In this document: in pieces, positions 40,917 through 50,384 of the stretch
How the letters are laid out: every line of letters starts with the position of its first letter
Position numbering within the stretch: the stretch's first letter is position 1
DNA from: Ancrocorticia sp047602305
Lineage (GTDB): Bacteria > Actinomycetota > Actinomycetes > Actinomycetales > Actinomycetaceae
Length of the DNA: 64,000 nucleotides
Direction: 5' to 3'
Assembly (NCBI GenBank): GCA_047602305.1
Contig: JASGHO010000001.1
Span: forward strand, 186,001-250,000
Notes under the pieces: generated by a model
What the model was told of the DNA's origin: nothing
Seen by the model: the letters and a program-made list of their open reading frames with translations, nothing else
Database searches by the model: none
Position numbers and translations under genes: made by a program

Positions 40917-41348
40917 GTGCCCATCCTAGGTGCGCTGGGCGCTCAGGTGTAGAGAACAAGCGGGAAAATGGTCATGTATTCCTTTTCGCGTCTACGTGTT
41001 TCATCTTCCTCGAACATTTCACTGCATATGGAGCACGACTAGGGCCGATTTTGGGCTTACTCGAGCGCTATACGCAGTCAAATGTCGCTGAGAGTTCACA
41101 ACTGGAGATAGGAACGCCTACACGGCACGAATGCAGGCTCGGATTCGCGGCTCTGTTTGCCCATCGGCCTGGATTTACGCCCCGGACCCGACGCTTCCCC
41201 TCACCGACACCCTTGGGGAGCTGGTTGGGAGCTGGTTGGGAGCTTGCGGGGGCCGTACTTGTATCCACAGATACGCTTCGTGCACCGCCCATCCACAGCA
41301 GTTGCGGCGCGCGCCCCGGGAAGCCGCGCGGCAGCGGACAATGCGGGT
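40917..41348. other. 432-bp gap before comEA with an 11-bp tandem repeat
   Basis: AGCTGGTTGGG occurs twice in tandem (41219-41240), followed by a partial third unit (AGCTTGCGGGG). Near-matches to DnaA boxes occur at 41261-41269 (GTATCCACA) and 41289-41297. Otherwise I find no gene, terminator or riboswitch. The comEA frame is open back to 41157, but the first 64 codons cross these repeats and have no ribosome-binding site. Confidence 0.5.
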
Positions 41349-42848
41349 ATGCGACAGCCACCTCCACGAGTAATACCAACCATCCGCCAGCCGCCCGGAT
41401 ACGACGTGACGGCTTCGTTGGGCAACGATTCTCTTGACGACGACGCCACCCGAACACCTCACAACTCGCGTCGCGATGTTGGCCTGGACGTTGATGGGGA
41501 GCATGACGGCGACGCCCCGCCCGCCCGTCACCTGCTTGCGGATGAGGAGCCCGCGCCGCGCAGGCGGAGGTCCCGCACAGGACGTCGGCGCCGTGATGAG
41601 GCACAGGGCTGCGGTGAAGATGCTCCGGTGCGAAGCCGGAGAAGGGAGAAGCGAGCTGGCGAGGAGGCGTTGGAGCCACAGGAGCCGTCGAGACGGGTGA
41701 TCTTGGGCGAATCGTCGGAGCACGGCGAGAACCTCGTTCGCCCGCGATCAAACCCGCTGGCAATGGGTGAATCGGCGGGTTCTGTGGAATCGCGGGAGTT
41801 GCCAGCTCCTCTGAAAACGAGTGAATCACGGAGTCTTCTGGAAGAGGGAGATGCGTCGTTTCTGCCGGAACCTGAATGGCCTGTGCTCAGGGACGAACCG
41901 GACCAGGAAGAACCTGCGCAGCAGGAAGTGGCGCAGGATCCAGGGGAGAAACGATCGACGGAGGCCGAGCCGCGGAGGCGCTTGGCGAGCCTGGCATTGG
42001 CGTCGGGAACCGGAGAAGATGTGGCGGCGTTGGGAACGAAAGGGCCGCGGCCGCGTATGTTCCTGGCGATCAGACCGTTTCGGGTGCTGATCGTTTTCCT
42101 CGCCGTGCTCCTTCTTGTTCTGTGGGGATGGTTGGCACTGCGTATGGTTCCCTCGGCGGAGTTGGCGGCGGGCGATGGGCCGGAGTCGTCCGCGCTGAGC
42201 GACTCCGACAACACGGCCAAAAGGAAGGCCACGGTGAAGGCTGAGAAGAGTGGTGGGTCCACGGACGGTCCGGGTACTGGAGGAGAAGCCGGGCAGCAGA
42301 GTTCGAACAAGCCACACGACGCAGCGCCGAATGGGGAGCCAAGCGCGCCTGGCACTGGAACGAAATCGAGCGGTCCGTCAGGTACCGTCGTTGTCTATAT
42401 CTCCGGTGCCATTAAACAGCCAGGGGTCTACACGTTGCCGACGGCGAGTCGAGTGAATGACCTCGTCACAGCTGCGGGAGGCCTCGCCGAGAACGCGGAT
42501 TCCGCAGGTATCAATCTCGCCGCGCAGCTGGCAGACTCGCAGCACGTCCATATCCCCGAACCCGGTGAGGTGCCGCCGGACACGGGTGCAGCGGTGCCTG
42601 GTTCTGCTGGTGCTGCCAGTTCGGCCGAGGGAAGCGAAGGGAACGGTGGCGCGAGCGAACTCATCAACATCAACACGGCGGGGGAGAGCGAGCTCCAGGA
42701 GTTGCCGGGGATTGGTCCTGCGCTCTCCGGCGCCATCGTGCAATGGCGCGAGGAGCACGGCTCCTTCACCTCCGTGGATGACCTGTTGGACGTCCCCGGT
42801 GTGGGCCCAGCGAAACTGAGCCAGCTGCGTGAGCACGCCACGGTGTGA
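41349..42848 (+). CDS. comEA: ComEA-like DNA-binding competence protein with long charged N-terminus
   Basis: A 499-residue protein. Residues 1-~236 are cytoplasmic, Arg/Glu-rich and disordered; one helix at ~240-262 anchors it; ~275-345 is a Ser/Gly/Lys linker; ~346-402 is an SLBB domain (VVVYISGAIKQPGVYTLPTA); ~438-499 is a double helix-hairpin-helix DNA-binding domain (LININTAGESELQELPGIGP and LLDVPGVGPAKLSQLR). ComEA binds incoming dsDNA outside the membrane and passes it to ComEC. The cytoplasmic tail is far longer than in Bacillus ComEA. The start is uncertain: ATG 41349 is chosen as the first without the upstream repeats. The stop overlaps comEC. Confidence 0.85.
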   Translation: MRQPPPRVIPTIRQPPGYDVTASLGNDSLDDDATRTPHNSRRDVGLDVDGEHDGDAPPARHLLADEEPAPRRRRSRTGRRRRDEAQGCGEDAPVRSRRREKRAGEEALEPQEPSRRVILGESSEHGENLVRPRSNPLAMGESAGSVESRELPAPLKTSESRSLLEEGDASFLPEPEWPVLRDEPDQEEPAQQEVAQDPGEKRSTEAEPRRRLASLALASGTGEDVAALGTKGPRPRMFLAIRPFRVLIVFLAVLLLVLWGWLALRMVPSAELAAGDGPESSALSDSDNTAKRKATVKAEKSGGSTDGPGTGGEAGQQSSNKPHDAAPNGEPSAPGTGTKSSGPSGTVVVYISGAIKQPGVYTLPTASRVNDLVTAAGGLAENADSAGINLAAQLADSQHVHIPEPGEVPPDTGAAVPGSAGAASSAEGSEGNGGASELININTAGESELQELPGIGPALSGAIVQWREEHGSFTSVDDLLDVPGVGPAKLSQLREHATV

Positions 42849-45549
42849 GCGATTGACCCGGTGGCCGCCACCGCGCCAGGATTTCCGCTTACTGCCGCTC
42901 GGAGTCGCAAGTATCGCGGGCGCATGGGTGGGGCTGCGCTGGCCCTTGGGGCCGAATGCCGCGGGTGTTCAGGCCGCGCTCGCGGTGAGCATGATGCTGG
43001 GTTGGTTGCTGCTCTCCCGGCGTACTCAGCACCGCGGATCGGGTATCCATCCAGTCAAGAATCTATGGGAACACGCGCAACTCTTCACTCAGCCGTCTCG
43101 GCGACGGGCACCGCTGCCATCGAAATCCGGAGGTTCTCATGCGCTCGGTTCAGGCCACGAAGACGCCAGTTTGGTCGCCGCGCGAAAGTCTGAAAACGGG
43201 GTAGCAGACGAGCCACGTGTTGCTTCCCTGCGTAGGCATGTGGTGCTCGCAGCCGTCAGTCTGTATCTTCTCTACCTCGTCACCTCGCTCAATGTGCAGG
43301 CCGCGCATCCGGCCACTCTCACCGCGTTGGCCAAGGAGAAAGTCCAGGTGGCGATCGAGGGAACGGTGAGCTCGCGGGTTGAGCAGCGAGTGAGCCCATG
43401 GGGTACCCCATCCTGCCAAGCAGATGTGAGGGCGCACAGCATCGCAATGCGCGGTTCGGCACCGGAAGACCAGCAGCCACAAAAGTATGGTCCCGACTAT
43501 CAAATGGTTCACGGGGATCTCTCCGACGGAACTGACAATGCGGGCACCTTCATTCGCGCGGATCCGCTCGTCCGAATCGTCGGCCTGCCCTGCGACGTGC
43601 TTCAAGGCGAGTCGATCAACATGCACGGAAAACTCGCGCCGCGCGAGCACACGGATCGCCCGGCTGCCCTCGTCTACGCTTCCCACGTGGATGTCTCAGG
43701 AGATCCGAGCGCCTCGGCAAGAATCGTCGCCACGATCGAGCGTGAACTCACCGCTCTCATCGCCGCCCGCCCCGACCACATCCGAGGATTACTTCCCGGC
43801 GTTGCTCTGGGCGATGACGGGCAGATCGCCGCCCACCTCTTCGCCGCCATGAAACTCACCCAGCTCACCCACCTCATTGCCGTATCCGGCGGGCACATCT
43901 CGCTGGCCGCGACAATCGTGCTCGCCATCGTGGGGAGACGATTCCCCGTGGCCTGCGCGCTGGCCACCCTCGCGGCTCTCGGCGGATTGATTATTCTCGT
44001 TGGTCCGGAAGCCTCAGTCATCCGTGCGATCGCCATGAGCCTCGTTGTCCTCGCCGCGCTGGCGCGGGGCCGGGGAACACAAGCCGTCGCCGCGCTGAGT
44101 ATCGCCCTTCTCGCGGTCGCCGCGATCAACCCGTGGATGGCGGTCAGTTACGGATTCCTCCTCTCCGCGAGCGCCACCGCAGGCATCGTGCTGCTGGGAA
44201 CCCCGCTGGCCGAATACCTCGCCCGATCCCTCCCGCAGCTGGTGGCCGAGGCGGTGGCCATCCCGCTGGCGGCGCAGCTTGCGTGCCTGCCCGTGCTGGC
44301 GTTGTTCACCGACGCCGGTTCGATCTGGGGCGTGTTAGCGAACGCGCTGGTCGCCCCGGTGGTGGCACCGTTGACGATCTGTGGGCTAGCGGTTGCGCTG
44401 GCTTGCCCCGCATTCCCGGCGTTGGCGCAACTGCTCCTCGTGCCGGTGCAGATGTGCACGTGGTGGATCGCTTCGGTGGCCCGCACGCTGGCCGGGTGGC
44501 CGGGCTCAGGCATCAGCCTCGCGTGGTCCGGAGCCTTCTGCCTCGCCCTCGGACTGGTCCTGATTGTCGTGCGACGGCCCATCATTCTCGCCGCCTTACT
44601 AGCCGCCCTGCTCTTGATCGGCCTGTGGACGATGCTGCCCGGAACCGGCAGATCGATCCCCAAGGACTGGGCGTTGGTGCAATGCGACGTCGGCCAAGGC
44701 TCGGGCCTCATCGCCCGCGTGCCACTGACCGATCCCGGACGTTCTGTCGCCGCCTCCGACACCGCACCTGGCAACTCCGACCTCACCCTCATGATCGACG
44801 TCGGCCCCGAAGGCGACGCCGCAGCCGCCTGCCTGCGTGACGCTGGTGTCACCCATCTCGACGTCCTCGTCCTCTCGCACGCCCACTCCGACCACATCGG
44901 CGGCCTGCCCGCCGTGCTCGCCGAAGTCAGCGTGGGTCAGGCCTGGCTCTCACCCAACCCCGATCCCGCAGAAAACAGCGAATGGCTGCACCGCCAACTC
45001 GCCGCGCACTCGATCCCCTTCAGCGAAGTTCTCGCTGGCACCACGCTCAGTAGCGACGGAACAACGCTTCTTCGGGACGGCTCCGGCAGCACGAGAGAAC
45101 CGGCAACCACCGAGATGAACGACGACGGCACGTTGGCCGATGCGTTTGCCACCGTTCTGTGGCCACGGGTCCGGGACACCAGCCCGGGGCAAGCCAACGC
45201 CCAATCCATCGCGCTCCATCTATCTACCGGTGGGGGAACTGTGGTGCTTTCCGACCTCACCGCCGACTCGCAAGAACGGCTCGCACGCGACACCCGGGTG
45301 CGTGAACAACTTGCGGGAGCTCGCGCCGTCGTCGTCGCTCATCACGGAAGCGCGGACCAATCGGCGGCGCTCGCGAAACTACTGGACCCGGAACTGGCCC
45401 TCATTTCGGTGGGGCACAACAGTTACGGGCATCCAAGTGAGCGGGTGCTTGAACTGTATGGTGGGGCGGCCATTTTCGACACGCTGACCTGCGGGGCGAT
45501 TGCCCTTGATGCCGAGGGAAACCCGAGCTCGGGGTGCCCGGATAAATGA
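42829..45549 (+). CDS. comEC: ComEC/Rec2 competence channel protein
   Basis: A 906-residue polytopic protein that transports ssDNA during transformation. The N-terminal region has helices and an OB-like segment; the Competence domain begins at about residue 320 (LTHLIAVSGGHISLAATIVLAI) with about ten helices. The C-terminal ~250 residues are a metallo-beta-lactamase-like domain (WALVQCDVGQGSGLIARVPL; LVLSHAHSDHIGGL; VVAHHGSADQSAAL) expected to degrade one strand. GTG 42829 overlaps comEA by 20 bp. The final codons lie in a sequence duplicated at 49002, so the native 3' end seems to have been replaced. Confidence 0.93.
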   Translation: MSTPRCERLTRWPPPRQDFRLLPLGVASIAGAWVGLRWPLGPNAAGVQAALAVSMMLGWLLLSRRTQHRGSGIHPVKNLWEHAQLFTQPSRRRAPLPSKSGGSHALGSGHEDASLVAARKSENGVADEPRVASLRRHVVLAAVSLYLLYLVTSLNVQAAHPATLTALAKEKVQVAIEGTVSSRVEQRVSPWGTPSCQADVRAHSIAMRGSAPEDQQPQKYGPDYQMVHGDLSDGTDNAGTFIRADPLVRIVGLPCDVLQGESINMHGKLAPREHTDRPAALVYASHVDVSGDPSASARIVATIERELTALIAARPDHIRGLLPGVALGDDGQIAAHLFAAMKLTQLTHLIAVSGGHISLAATIVLAIVGRRFPVACALATLAALGGLIILVGPEASVIRAIAMSLVVLAALARGRGTQAVAALSIALLAVAAINPWMAVSYGFLLSASATAGIVLLGTPLAEYLARSLPQLVAEAVAIPLAAQLACLPVLALFTDAGSIWGVLANALVAPVVAPLTICGLAVALACPAFPALAQLLLVPVQMCTWWIASVARTLAGWPGSGISLAWSGAFCLALGLVLIVVRRPIILAALLAALLLIGLWTMLPGTGRSIPKDWALVQCDVGQGSGLIARVPLTDPGRSVAASDTAPGNSDLTLMIDVGPEGDAAAACLRDAGVTHLDVLVLSHAHSDHIGGLPAVLAEVSVGQAWLSPNPDPAENSEWLHRQLAAHSIPFSEVLAGTTLSSDGTTLLRDGSGSTREPATTEMNDDGTLADAFATVLWPRVRDTSPGQANAQSIALHLSTGGGTVVLSDLTADSQERLARDTRVREQLAGARAVVVAHHGSADQSAALAKLLDPELALISVGHNSYGHPSERVLELYGGAAIFDTLTCGAIALDAEGNPSSGCPDK
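45521..45537 (+). repeat. direct repeat, left copy (3' end of comEC)
   Basis: ACCCGAGCTCGGGGTGC, contained in the last codons of comEC (NPSSGCPDK), matches 49002-49018 exactly and continues with one mismatch and CGG. The core CCCGAGCTCGGG is a perfect palindrome. Confidence 0.85.
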
Positions 45550-45689
45550 AACGGGTGGGTGGGCTCTTTACGCCCGCCTTGAGGTTCACTCCAAAGTACG
45601 GTGAGACCTCATCCAACGTATTTTGCAGGTGTGTGAATGGAGGGGAGACGCTTCGTGTCCCGGCTTGGACATACTGATCTGGGCTCTGA

Positions 45690-45908
45690 TCAGTCCTGCA
45701 GGCCCTTGAGATTCACGACGTTAATGCCGCGCTCAGCAGCAGTACCTACGTGCTTTGCAACCTGAGCGTTTTAAATTTGCACACCCTTACCTGCCATCAT
45801 TATCACCAATCCGAGTACAACACCAACCACCTGCCACGACGACTGGATCGTATTATCCACAAACGTCTTTACGCTAGCTTCGACATAGGCAAAATTGTTC
45901 GCACTTCT
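45690..45908 (-). pseudogene. remnant of a small membrane protein gene
   Basis: A minus-strand frame reads NNFAYVEASVKTFVDNT, then SSWQVVGVVLGLVIMMAGKG, then a TAA at 45771-45773, then NAQVAKHVGTAAERGINVVN before a final TGA. There is one clear transmembrane stretch and no acceptable start. The in-frame stop and missing start suggest decay. The rest of 45550-46015 shows no other gene. Confidence 0.3.
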
Positions 45909-46015
45909 TTAAGATGATGTCATCACCAGAAGGAAGATTGGGGTCAAAGAGACTACTTGATACAATCCCTCCATGAATTCCGTGCCGAGCTACCCCTCTG
46001 TCGTTTGTTTCGTTG

Positions 46016-46651
46016 ATGAATATACGTCCGGCGGCTGCGGTAATGGTTGATTCTTCTAATCCTTCTGTGCCTATCTCAGTAGCACGGCGCATCATCTTTG
46101 TGGGTATTGCTGTATGCGGTGCTGTGGGTGTTCTAATGCAGTTCTTGCAACAAGAAGATCCGAGAATGCCATTGTGGTATTTCACGGTTGATGCGGCTAT
46201 CTTGTCGAGCGTGTTTGCGAGCATTGCAGCTACACGGGCTAAGATCGTCTATGCAAAAGTTACTGCGTGGCTGTTCACCGCTTCTATTGTCTCTGGGATT
46301 GTTTACTGGTCGGTTATCTATCCGTTCAATGGAATTGGCCAGAATCTGGAGATGGTTCTGGCCAATATTTTGCTCCATGCAATACTTCCGGTGCTCATTC
46401 TTGTCTCTCAACTCAGTCTTTGCTCATTACCGCGAGAAACAAGAATGTTATCCAGTTTATCGGTGCCTGTGATATATCTGGTAGCCGTAATAGGTTCTTC
46501 AAGAGTCTTACATCAGGAAGTTCCGTATGCCTTCTTGGATATATCAATTATTGGATTACAGATGTTTCTTCTCGCCATGGCAGGCATTGGGTTGATAACA
46601 TGCGGGACATTCTGGCTCGTCTGCCGCTTACAGTCCAGTTTGTGTTGTTGA
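46016..46651 (+). CDS. Pr6Pr-like membrane protein
   Basis: A 211-residue protein with six predicted helices (IIFVGIAVCGAVGVLMQFL; LWYFTVDAAILSSVFASI; VTAWLFTASIVSGIVYW; ILLHAILPVLILVSQL; VPVIYLVAVIGSS; IIGLQMFLLAMAGIGLI). The pattern YFTVDAAIL plus VPYAFLD near helix 5 resembles Pr6Pr/FAR-17a-type membrane proteins of unknown function. ATG 46016 follows an in-frame TTG at 46013; ATG 46043 is equally possible; none has a strong ribosome-binding site. It lies in the AT-richer segment between comEC and holA and is convergent with the next gene. Confidence 0.55.
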   Translation: MNIRPAAAVMVDSSNPSVPISVARRIIFVGIAVCGAVGVLMQFLQQEDPRMPLWYFTVDAAILSSVFASIAATRAKIVYAKVTAWLFTASIVSGIVYWSVIYPFNGIGQNLEMVLANILLHAILPVLILVSQLSLCSLPRETRMLSSLSVPVIYLVAVIGSSRVLHQEVPYAFLDISIIGLQMFLLAMAGIGLITCGTFWLVCRLQSSLCC

Positions 46652-46691
46652 CACAAGGTAGACGACCGTTCCTAGTTGGGCAATCTTCTTC

Positions 46692-47738
46692 TCAGGGCGT
46701 CATATAGACTGCAATAAGGAATGATGCAAGTCCTCCTGCCAAGAGAGTTGGAGCGAAAAAATGCCAGCTAGTAAAACTCGAATCAGTCTCTTTGACTCGT
46801 TTATGGAGAAGAATGCAGTACAGGCTGTAGAAGACAACTACAAGTACGATAATGCTGATATCTCGCGATGTGCTCGGACGGAAGAGCATCATCCACAAGG
46901 TTGCGAAACTCAGTGCTGCTGGAACACCCGTTTGGAACGTTGCAAAGACAATAGGCATTGTATTAACACCACATGCAAGGAGAAAGGATAGGAGGGATAC
47001 AATAGCAAGCATAAACCAAGGCGAAAGATCCACGGGAGAGCCAAGCTTTGCAGCGAGAAGGGCACCTGCAAATGCGCTAACGATGTTTCCGGCCCCCAAG
47101 AAAAGCGCACTAACGAGATATACAGTGTTGAGCGTCTGGTGGTATTCAGACATCAAGTCTCCGCGAAGAATGAACTTCAGTTCTTGTTGACCATCTTTAC
47201 TCTGCTCAAGTGAGGTTATCTCGGGACAGCGCTTCTCCTGCTGGACACGAGCAAACAAGAATACAACCAGAGAGCTAACAGGAAGGATTGCTCCGATCGC
47301 AACGTCTGCCGTATCCACTTGCGTTGTTCCAAGATCAAGACTTTGGTGCATTACCATGAGCAAGACAACGGCGGAGCAGCCTAGAGAGTTTGTCAGTAGA
47401 TGTGAGATGAATCTATTGCGGACATCCACGTTTCGATTTCTTTGATCGACGCTATAGATCATTGAGTTTGAACCGTTAATTTTCCTCTGTACAACGCCCG
47501 CTACGGGAGAAGCTACTGCCAGCGTGGTGAGTACGACGGAATAAAGTATGACGTAAGTCGTGTTTGCTGGTAATAATGAGATGTGAAGCCCTGTTGACGC
47601 GAATATTCCGATCGCTGAAAAGATCCCGTGGATAGTAGCCGACCACTTCTTAGGGTGAGGAAACTCAATCCATAAAGGTGCAAACGCTGGAATTAACGCG
47701 ATCAGCGAAGCGACGATGCTAATCGGTGTGACATCCAT
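46692..47738 (-). CDS. hypothetical polytopic membrane protein
   Basis: A 348-residue protein with about nine or ten helices and a central cytoplasmic loop (RVQQEKRCPEITSLEQSKDG). No family recognised. AAGGAG lies 8 bases before ATG 47738, so expression is likely. Codon use is richer in A/T at third positions than in the flanking comEC and holA, supporting foreign origin of this segment. Confidence 0.6.
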   Translation of the reverse strand: MDVTPISIVASLIALIPAFAPLWIEFPHPKKWSATIHGIFSAIGIFASTGLHISLLPANTTYVILYSVVLTTLAVASPVAGVVQRKINGSNSMIYSVDQRNRNVDVRNRFISHLLTNSLGCSAVVLLMVMHQSLDLGTTQVDTADVAIGAILPVSSLVVFLFARVQQEKRCPEITSLEQSKDGQQELKFILRGDLMSEYHQTLNTVYLVSALFLGAGNIVSAFAGALLAAKLGSPVDLSPWFMLAIVSLLSFLLACGVNTMPIVFATFQTGVPAALSFATLWMMLFRPSTSRDISIIVLVVVFYSLYCILLHKRVKETDSSFTSWHFFAPTLLAGGLASFLIAVYMTP

Positions 47739-48033
47739 CCTTAAACTCCTTCACCAACGTCGATACGATCGATGGTGCCACTTACTCGGCAGACCAACAT
47801 TCAGCTGTCTCAGGTTTCATCCTGTGATAGTTGATTCGCCTCTAGTAACTTGTGACAGAATCCCAATCTTTGTCTGATATAAATTGCCAGCATTCTTTCA
47901 CATCTAGCCCGAGCGGGTGGGCGGTTACCATAATGTCGGCGTAGGGCGGGCATCCATCTGTAGGGATCCAATCCCAAGTCTGACACCCGCTCCCCACTCT
48001 CTCGCAGGGTATTGCTCGTCTAATATAACGACC

Positions 48034-49002
48034 ATGGGTAAAGTCTCTTCCTTAATTCTCCGATTCTTTAGCAATCCACCCGAGAACAAAGAAGAAATCT
48101 ATGTGGACCGCCAACAGCCTATGATTCTTCCTTTCATGAGCGGTGATCAATGGGAAAAAAGATATGATGCAACCTCGGAGAAGTTTCCTCGTTGGGTTCT
48201 GTGGGCGGTAGCCGCGCCTTCTTCTCTTGCACTGTTCTCTTTTATGGGGATGGTTGTGAGTTCGTCCGGTCCCATGGAATGGAACCTGTTCAGTGTACTT
48301 TGCGCTTCTGCGTTGATAGGTCTGTTTTCGCTATACATTTTCAGAGGAGCTAATGCATCAAATGTTGTAGCGTTTGCTATGTTGGCAATGGGGCTCCTTG
48401 GCATATTGGTTGAGTTTATTGAAGGAAACTCGGACGGAGCCTTTTATGGATTGGGAATCGGTATGCTCACCATTGCAATTGCTCTTACGAAGAGTGAGAG
48501 AATTCAAGAGCCTCTTTTAATCCTTGGCACGCCTGTCGTGATCGTCTTACAAGCATTGTTCTTCCATCGTTGGGGACAGCATGAAAGTGATATGGCGAGT
48601 TTGGACAGGTCCGAAACGTTGCTTAAAAGATGCCTGAACGAACCGACGATCCCTCAAGCTGAGTGTTGGATCAACTGGGACAGCAGTGTCGGGCTGGCGA
48701 TAGACGAAATACGTCGTAATACTGACCAATTCTATGGATTCGGAATGTTCCTTCTATGTACATTGCTTGCTTCTATAATTATTGCGCGTCAACGTCAGCT
48801 AAAGAAGCTGAGGGAGAACTCTCGTCTAATGGACCATTATCACGTGATGGAACAGAGCATGGCTTATCGCCACGTCCAAGATTACCGTAGCCTCGCAAGG
48901 CAGGCTCGCGCGCGACGCCCGGATGATCGAAAAACTCATGGGCGCGCCTATCATCGTTCTCCACAGATGCGCAGATTGAACAGCCTTCGCAAGACTACTT
49001 GA
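48034..49002 (+). CDS. hypothetical membrane protein
   Basis: A 322-residue protein: a cytoplasmic N-terminus, two helices (~55-105), two more (~110-165) and one around 235-260, then a basic tail (RQARARRPDDRKTHGRAYHR). No family recognised. ATG 48034 has no Shine-Dalgarno, but TAATAT sits 7 bases upstream, as in leaderless actinobacterial promoters. The frame is open back to 47917, but that part reads through non-coding sequence. The stop codon overlaps the start of the right direct repeat by one base. It is the last gene of the inserted segment. Confidence 0.55.
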   Translation: MGKVSSLILRFFSNPPENKEEIYVDRQQPMILPFMSGDQWEKRYDATSEKFPRWVLWAVAAPSSLALFSFMGMVVSSSGPMEWNLFSVLCASALIGLFSLYIFRGANASNVVAFAMLAMGLLGILVEFIEGNSDGAFYGLGIGMLTIAIALTKSERIQEPLLILGTPVVIVLQALFFHRWGQHESDMASLDRSETLLKRCLNEPTIPQAECWINWDSSVGLAIDEIRRNTDQFYGFGMFLLCTLLASIIIARQRQLKKLRENSRLMDHYHVMEQSMAYRHVQDYRSLARQARARRPDDRKTHGRAYHRSPQMRRLNSLRKTT

Positions 49003-49018
49003 CCCGAGCTCGGGGTGC
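49002..49018 (+). repeat. direct repeat, right copy (relic of comEC 3' end)
   Basis: The same 17 bases as 45521-45537. Read in the comEC frame the right copy continues SSGCSAK-stop, versus SSGCPDK-stop on the left, so it looks like the displaced native end of comEC. It is followed by ~150 bp of spacer before holA. Confidence 0.85.
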
Positions 49019-49170
49019 TCGGCCAAGTAATGAGGGGCGCAGACCCGTGAGATACTAGAGCACGTTGACACGTGAGATGTTGCGCCAATTGCATGAGCTA
49101 TTGGCGCGATCGCGCAGGTCAACGTAAGGCGCCGCGAGATGCCGCGGCACGAGAGACGGACAGGACGGGC

Positions 49171-50172
49171 ATGGCGCGCGGGAGAAAACCAGGAATCCGG
49201 TGGGACGCACTCGAACTTGCGCCCGTCGTACTGATCAGCGCGGGCGAGGACGTGCTGGGGGAGCAGGCCGCTGATCGCCTCGTCTCGATGGCACTCGAAC
49301 GCGACCCGGGCACCGAGATCACCAAACTCGACGCCGCATCCTACAGCCCGGGGCGTCTGCCCATGCTGGCCAGCCCCTCGCTCTTCGGCGAGGCCCGCCT
49401 CATTCTTGTCCCCAATGGCGAGTCGATGAACGATTTCTTCCTCAAGGATGCGCTCGGTTACGTGCAGGCGCCGGAGGCGGACGTTGTTCTCATCATCCGG
49501 CACAAGACGTCGAGTGTGCGCGGAAAGAAGCTCTTCGACGCGATTGTTGCCGCGGGCTTCCAACGCGCCGAGATCCCCGCACTCAAACGCGACAGCGAAA
49601 AGGCAGATCTCGTCAAGGAGCAGGTGCGGCGGCGCCAGCGCTCCATGACCGCCGGCGCCGTGCAGGACCTCGTCGACGCCCTCGGCAATGACGTTCGCGA
49701 ACTCATCTCCGCCGTCAACCAGCTCCTTGACGACGTCGAGGGACGCATTGACGAGAAGACCGTGCACACCTACTACGCCGGACGCAACGAGGCGACCCCG
49801 TTTGCGGTGGCGGACGCCGTTGTCGCCGGACGAACCGGGGACGCGATCGCGCTGGCCCGTCACGCGATGTCCACCGGAACCGCCGCGGTTCCCATCGTCG
49901 CCGCAATTGCCATGAAATTGCGGGCCATGGGGCTCTACCTTGCCTCGCGAGGGCGCGCCCAGCCCAAAGAAATCCGGCTCGCGCCCTGGCAGCTCGACCG
50001 CGCCAAGAACGACATGCGCGGGTGGAGCCAGGAGGGCCTGGCGCAAGCAATTCTCGCCGTCGCGCAGGCCGATGCCGAAGTCAAGGGCGCCTCGCGTAGT
50101 GCGGAATTTGCCCTGGAGCGAGCCATCCTGCGGGTGGGGCGTGCGAGGAGAATTCCGGCGTCGGCGAATTAG
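49171..50172 (+). CDS. holA: DNA polymerase III delta subunit
   Basis: The clamp-loader subunit that opens the beta sliding clamp; 333 residues. The AAA+-like N-domain has APVVLISAGEDVLGEQAADRLV in part, and the middle shows GNDVRELISAVNQLLDD and GRNEATPFAVADAVVAGR, typical for bacterial HolA. No intact Walker motif, as expected for delta. ATG 49171 has AGGACGGG upstream; the longer frame from 49072 is unlikely. In most actinobacteria holA follows comEC closely; here an insertion of ~3.5 kb separates them. Confidence 0.9.
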   Translation: MARGRKPGIRWDALELAPVVLISAGEDVLGEQAADRLVSMALERDPGTEITKLDAASYSPGRLPMLASPSLFGEARLILVPNGESMNDFFLKDALGYVQAPEADVVLIIRHKTSSVRGKKLFDAIVAAGFQRAEIPALKRDSEKADLVKEQVRRRQRSMTAGAVQDLVDALGNDVRELISAVNQLLDDVEGRIDEKTVHTYYAGRNEATPFAVADAVVAGRTGDAIALARHAMSTGTAAVPIVAAIAMKLRAMGLYLASRGRAQPKEIRLAPWQLDRAKNDMRGWSQEGLAQAILAVAQADAEVKGASRSAEFALERAILRVGRARRIPASAN

Positions 50173-50384
50173 GGTTCATCGTAACCCCGCGCACCCCACC
50201 AGTCCGATTTCGCTTGTCATTTCTCCACATTTCGGGACCATTGATCCCAGCTCGCGGACATTTCTCACGGTATCATTGGCCTGAGCGGTCAGACCAACGA
50301 CGGTCTGCGGTCTTATCAAGGCCGTCAGTGTTGACGTTCGTTGGTGAGACCGGCCGCTTCAGACGATACGTGAGGAGAATCAGG

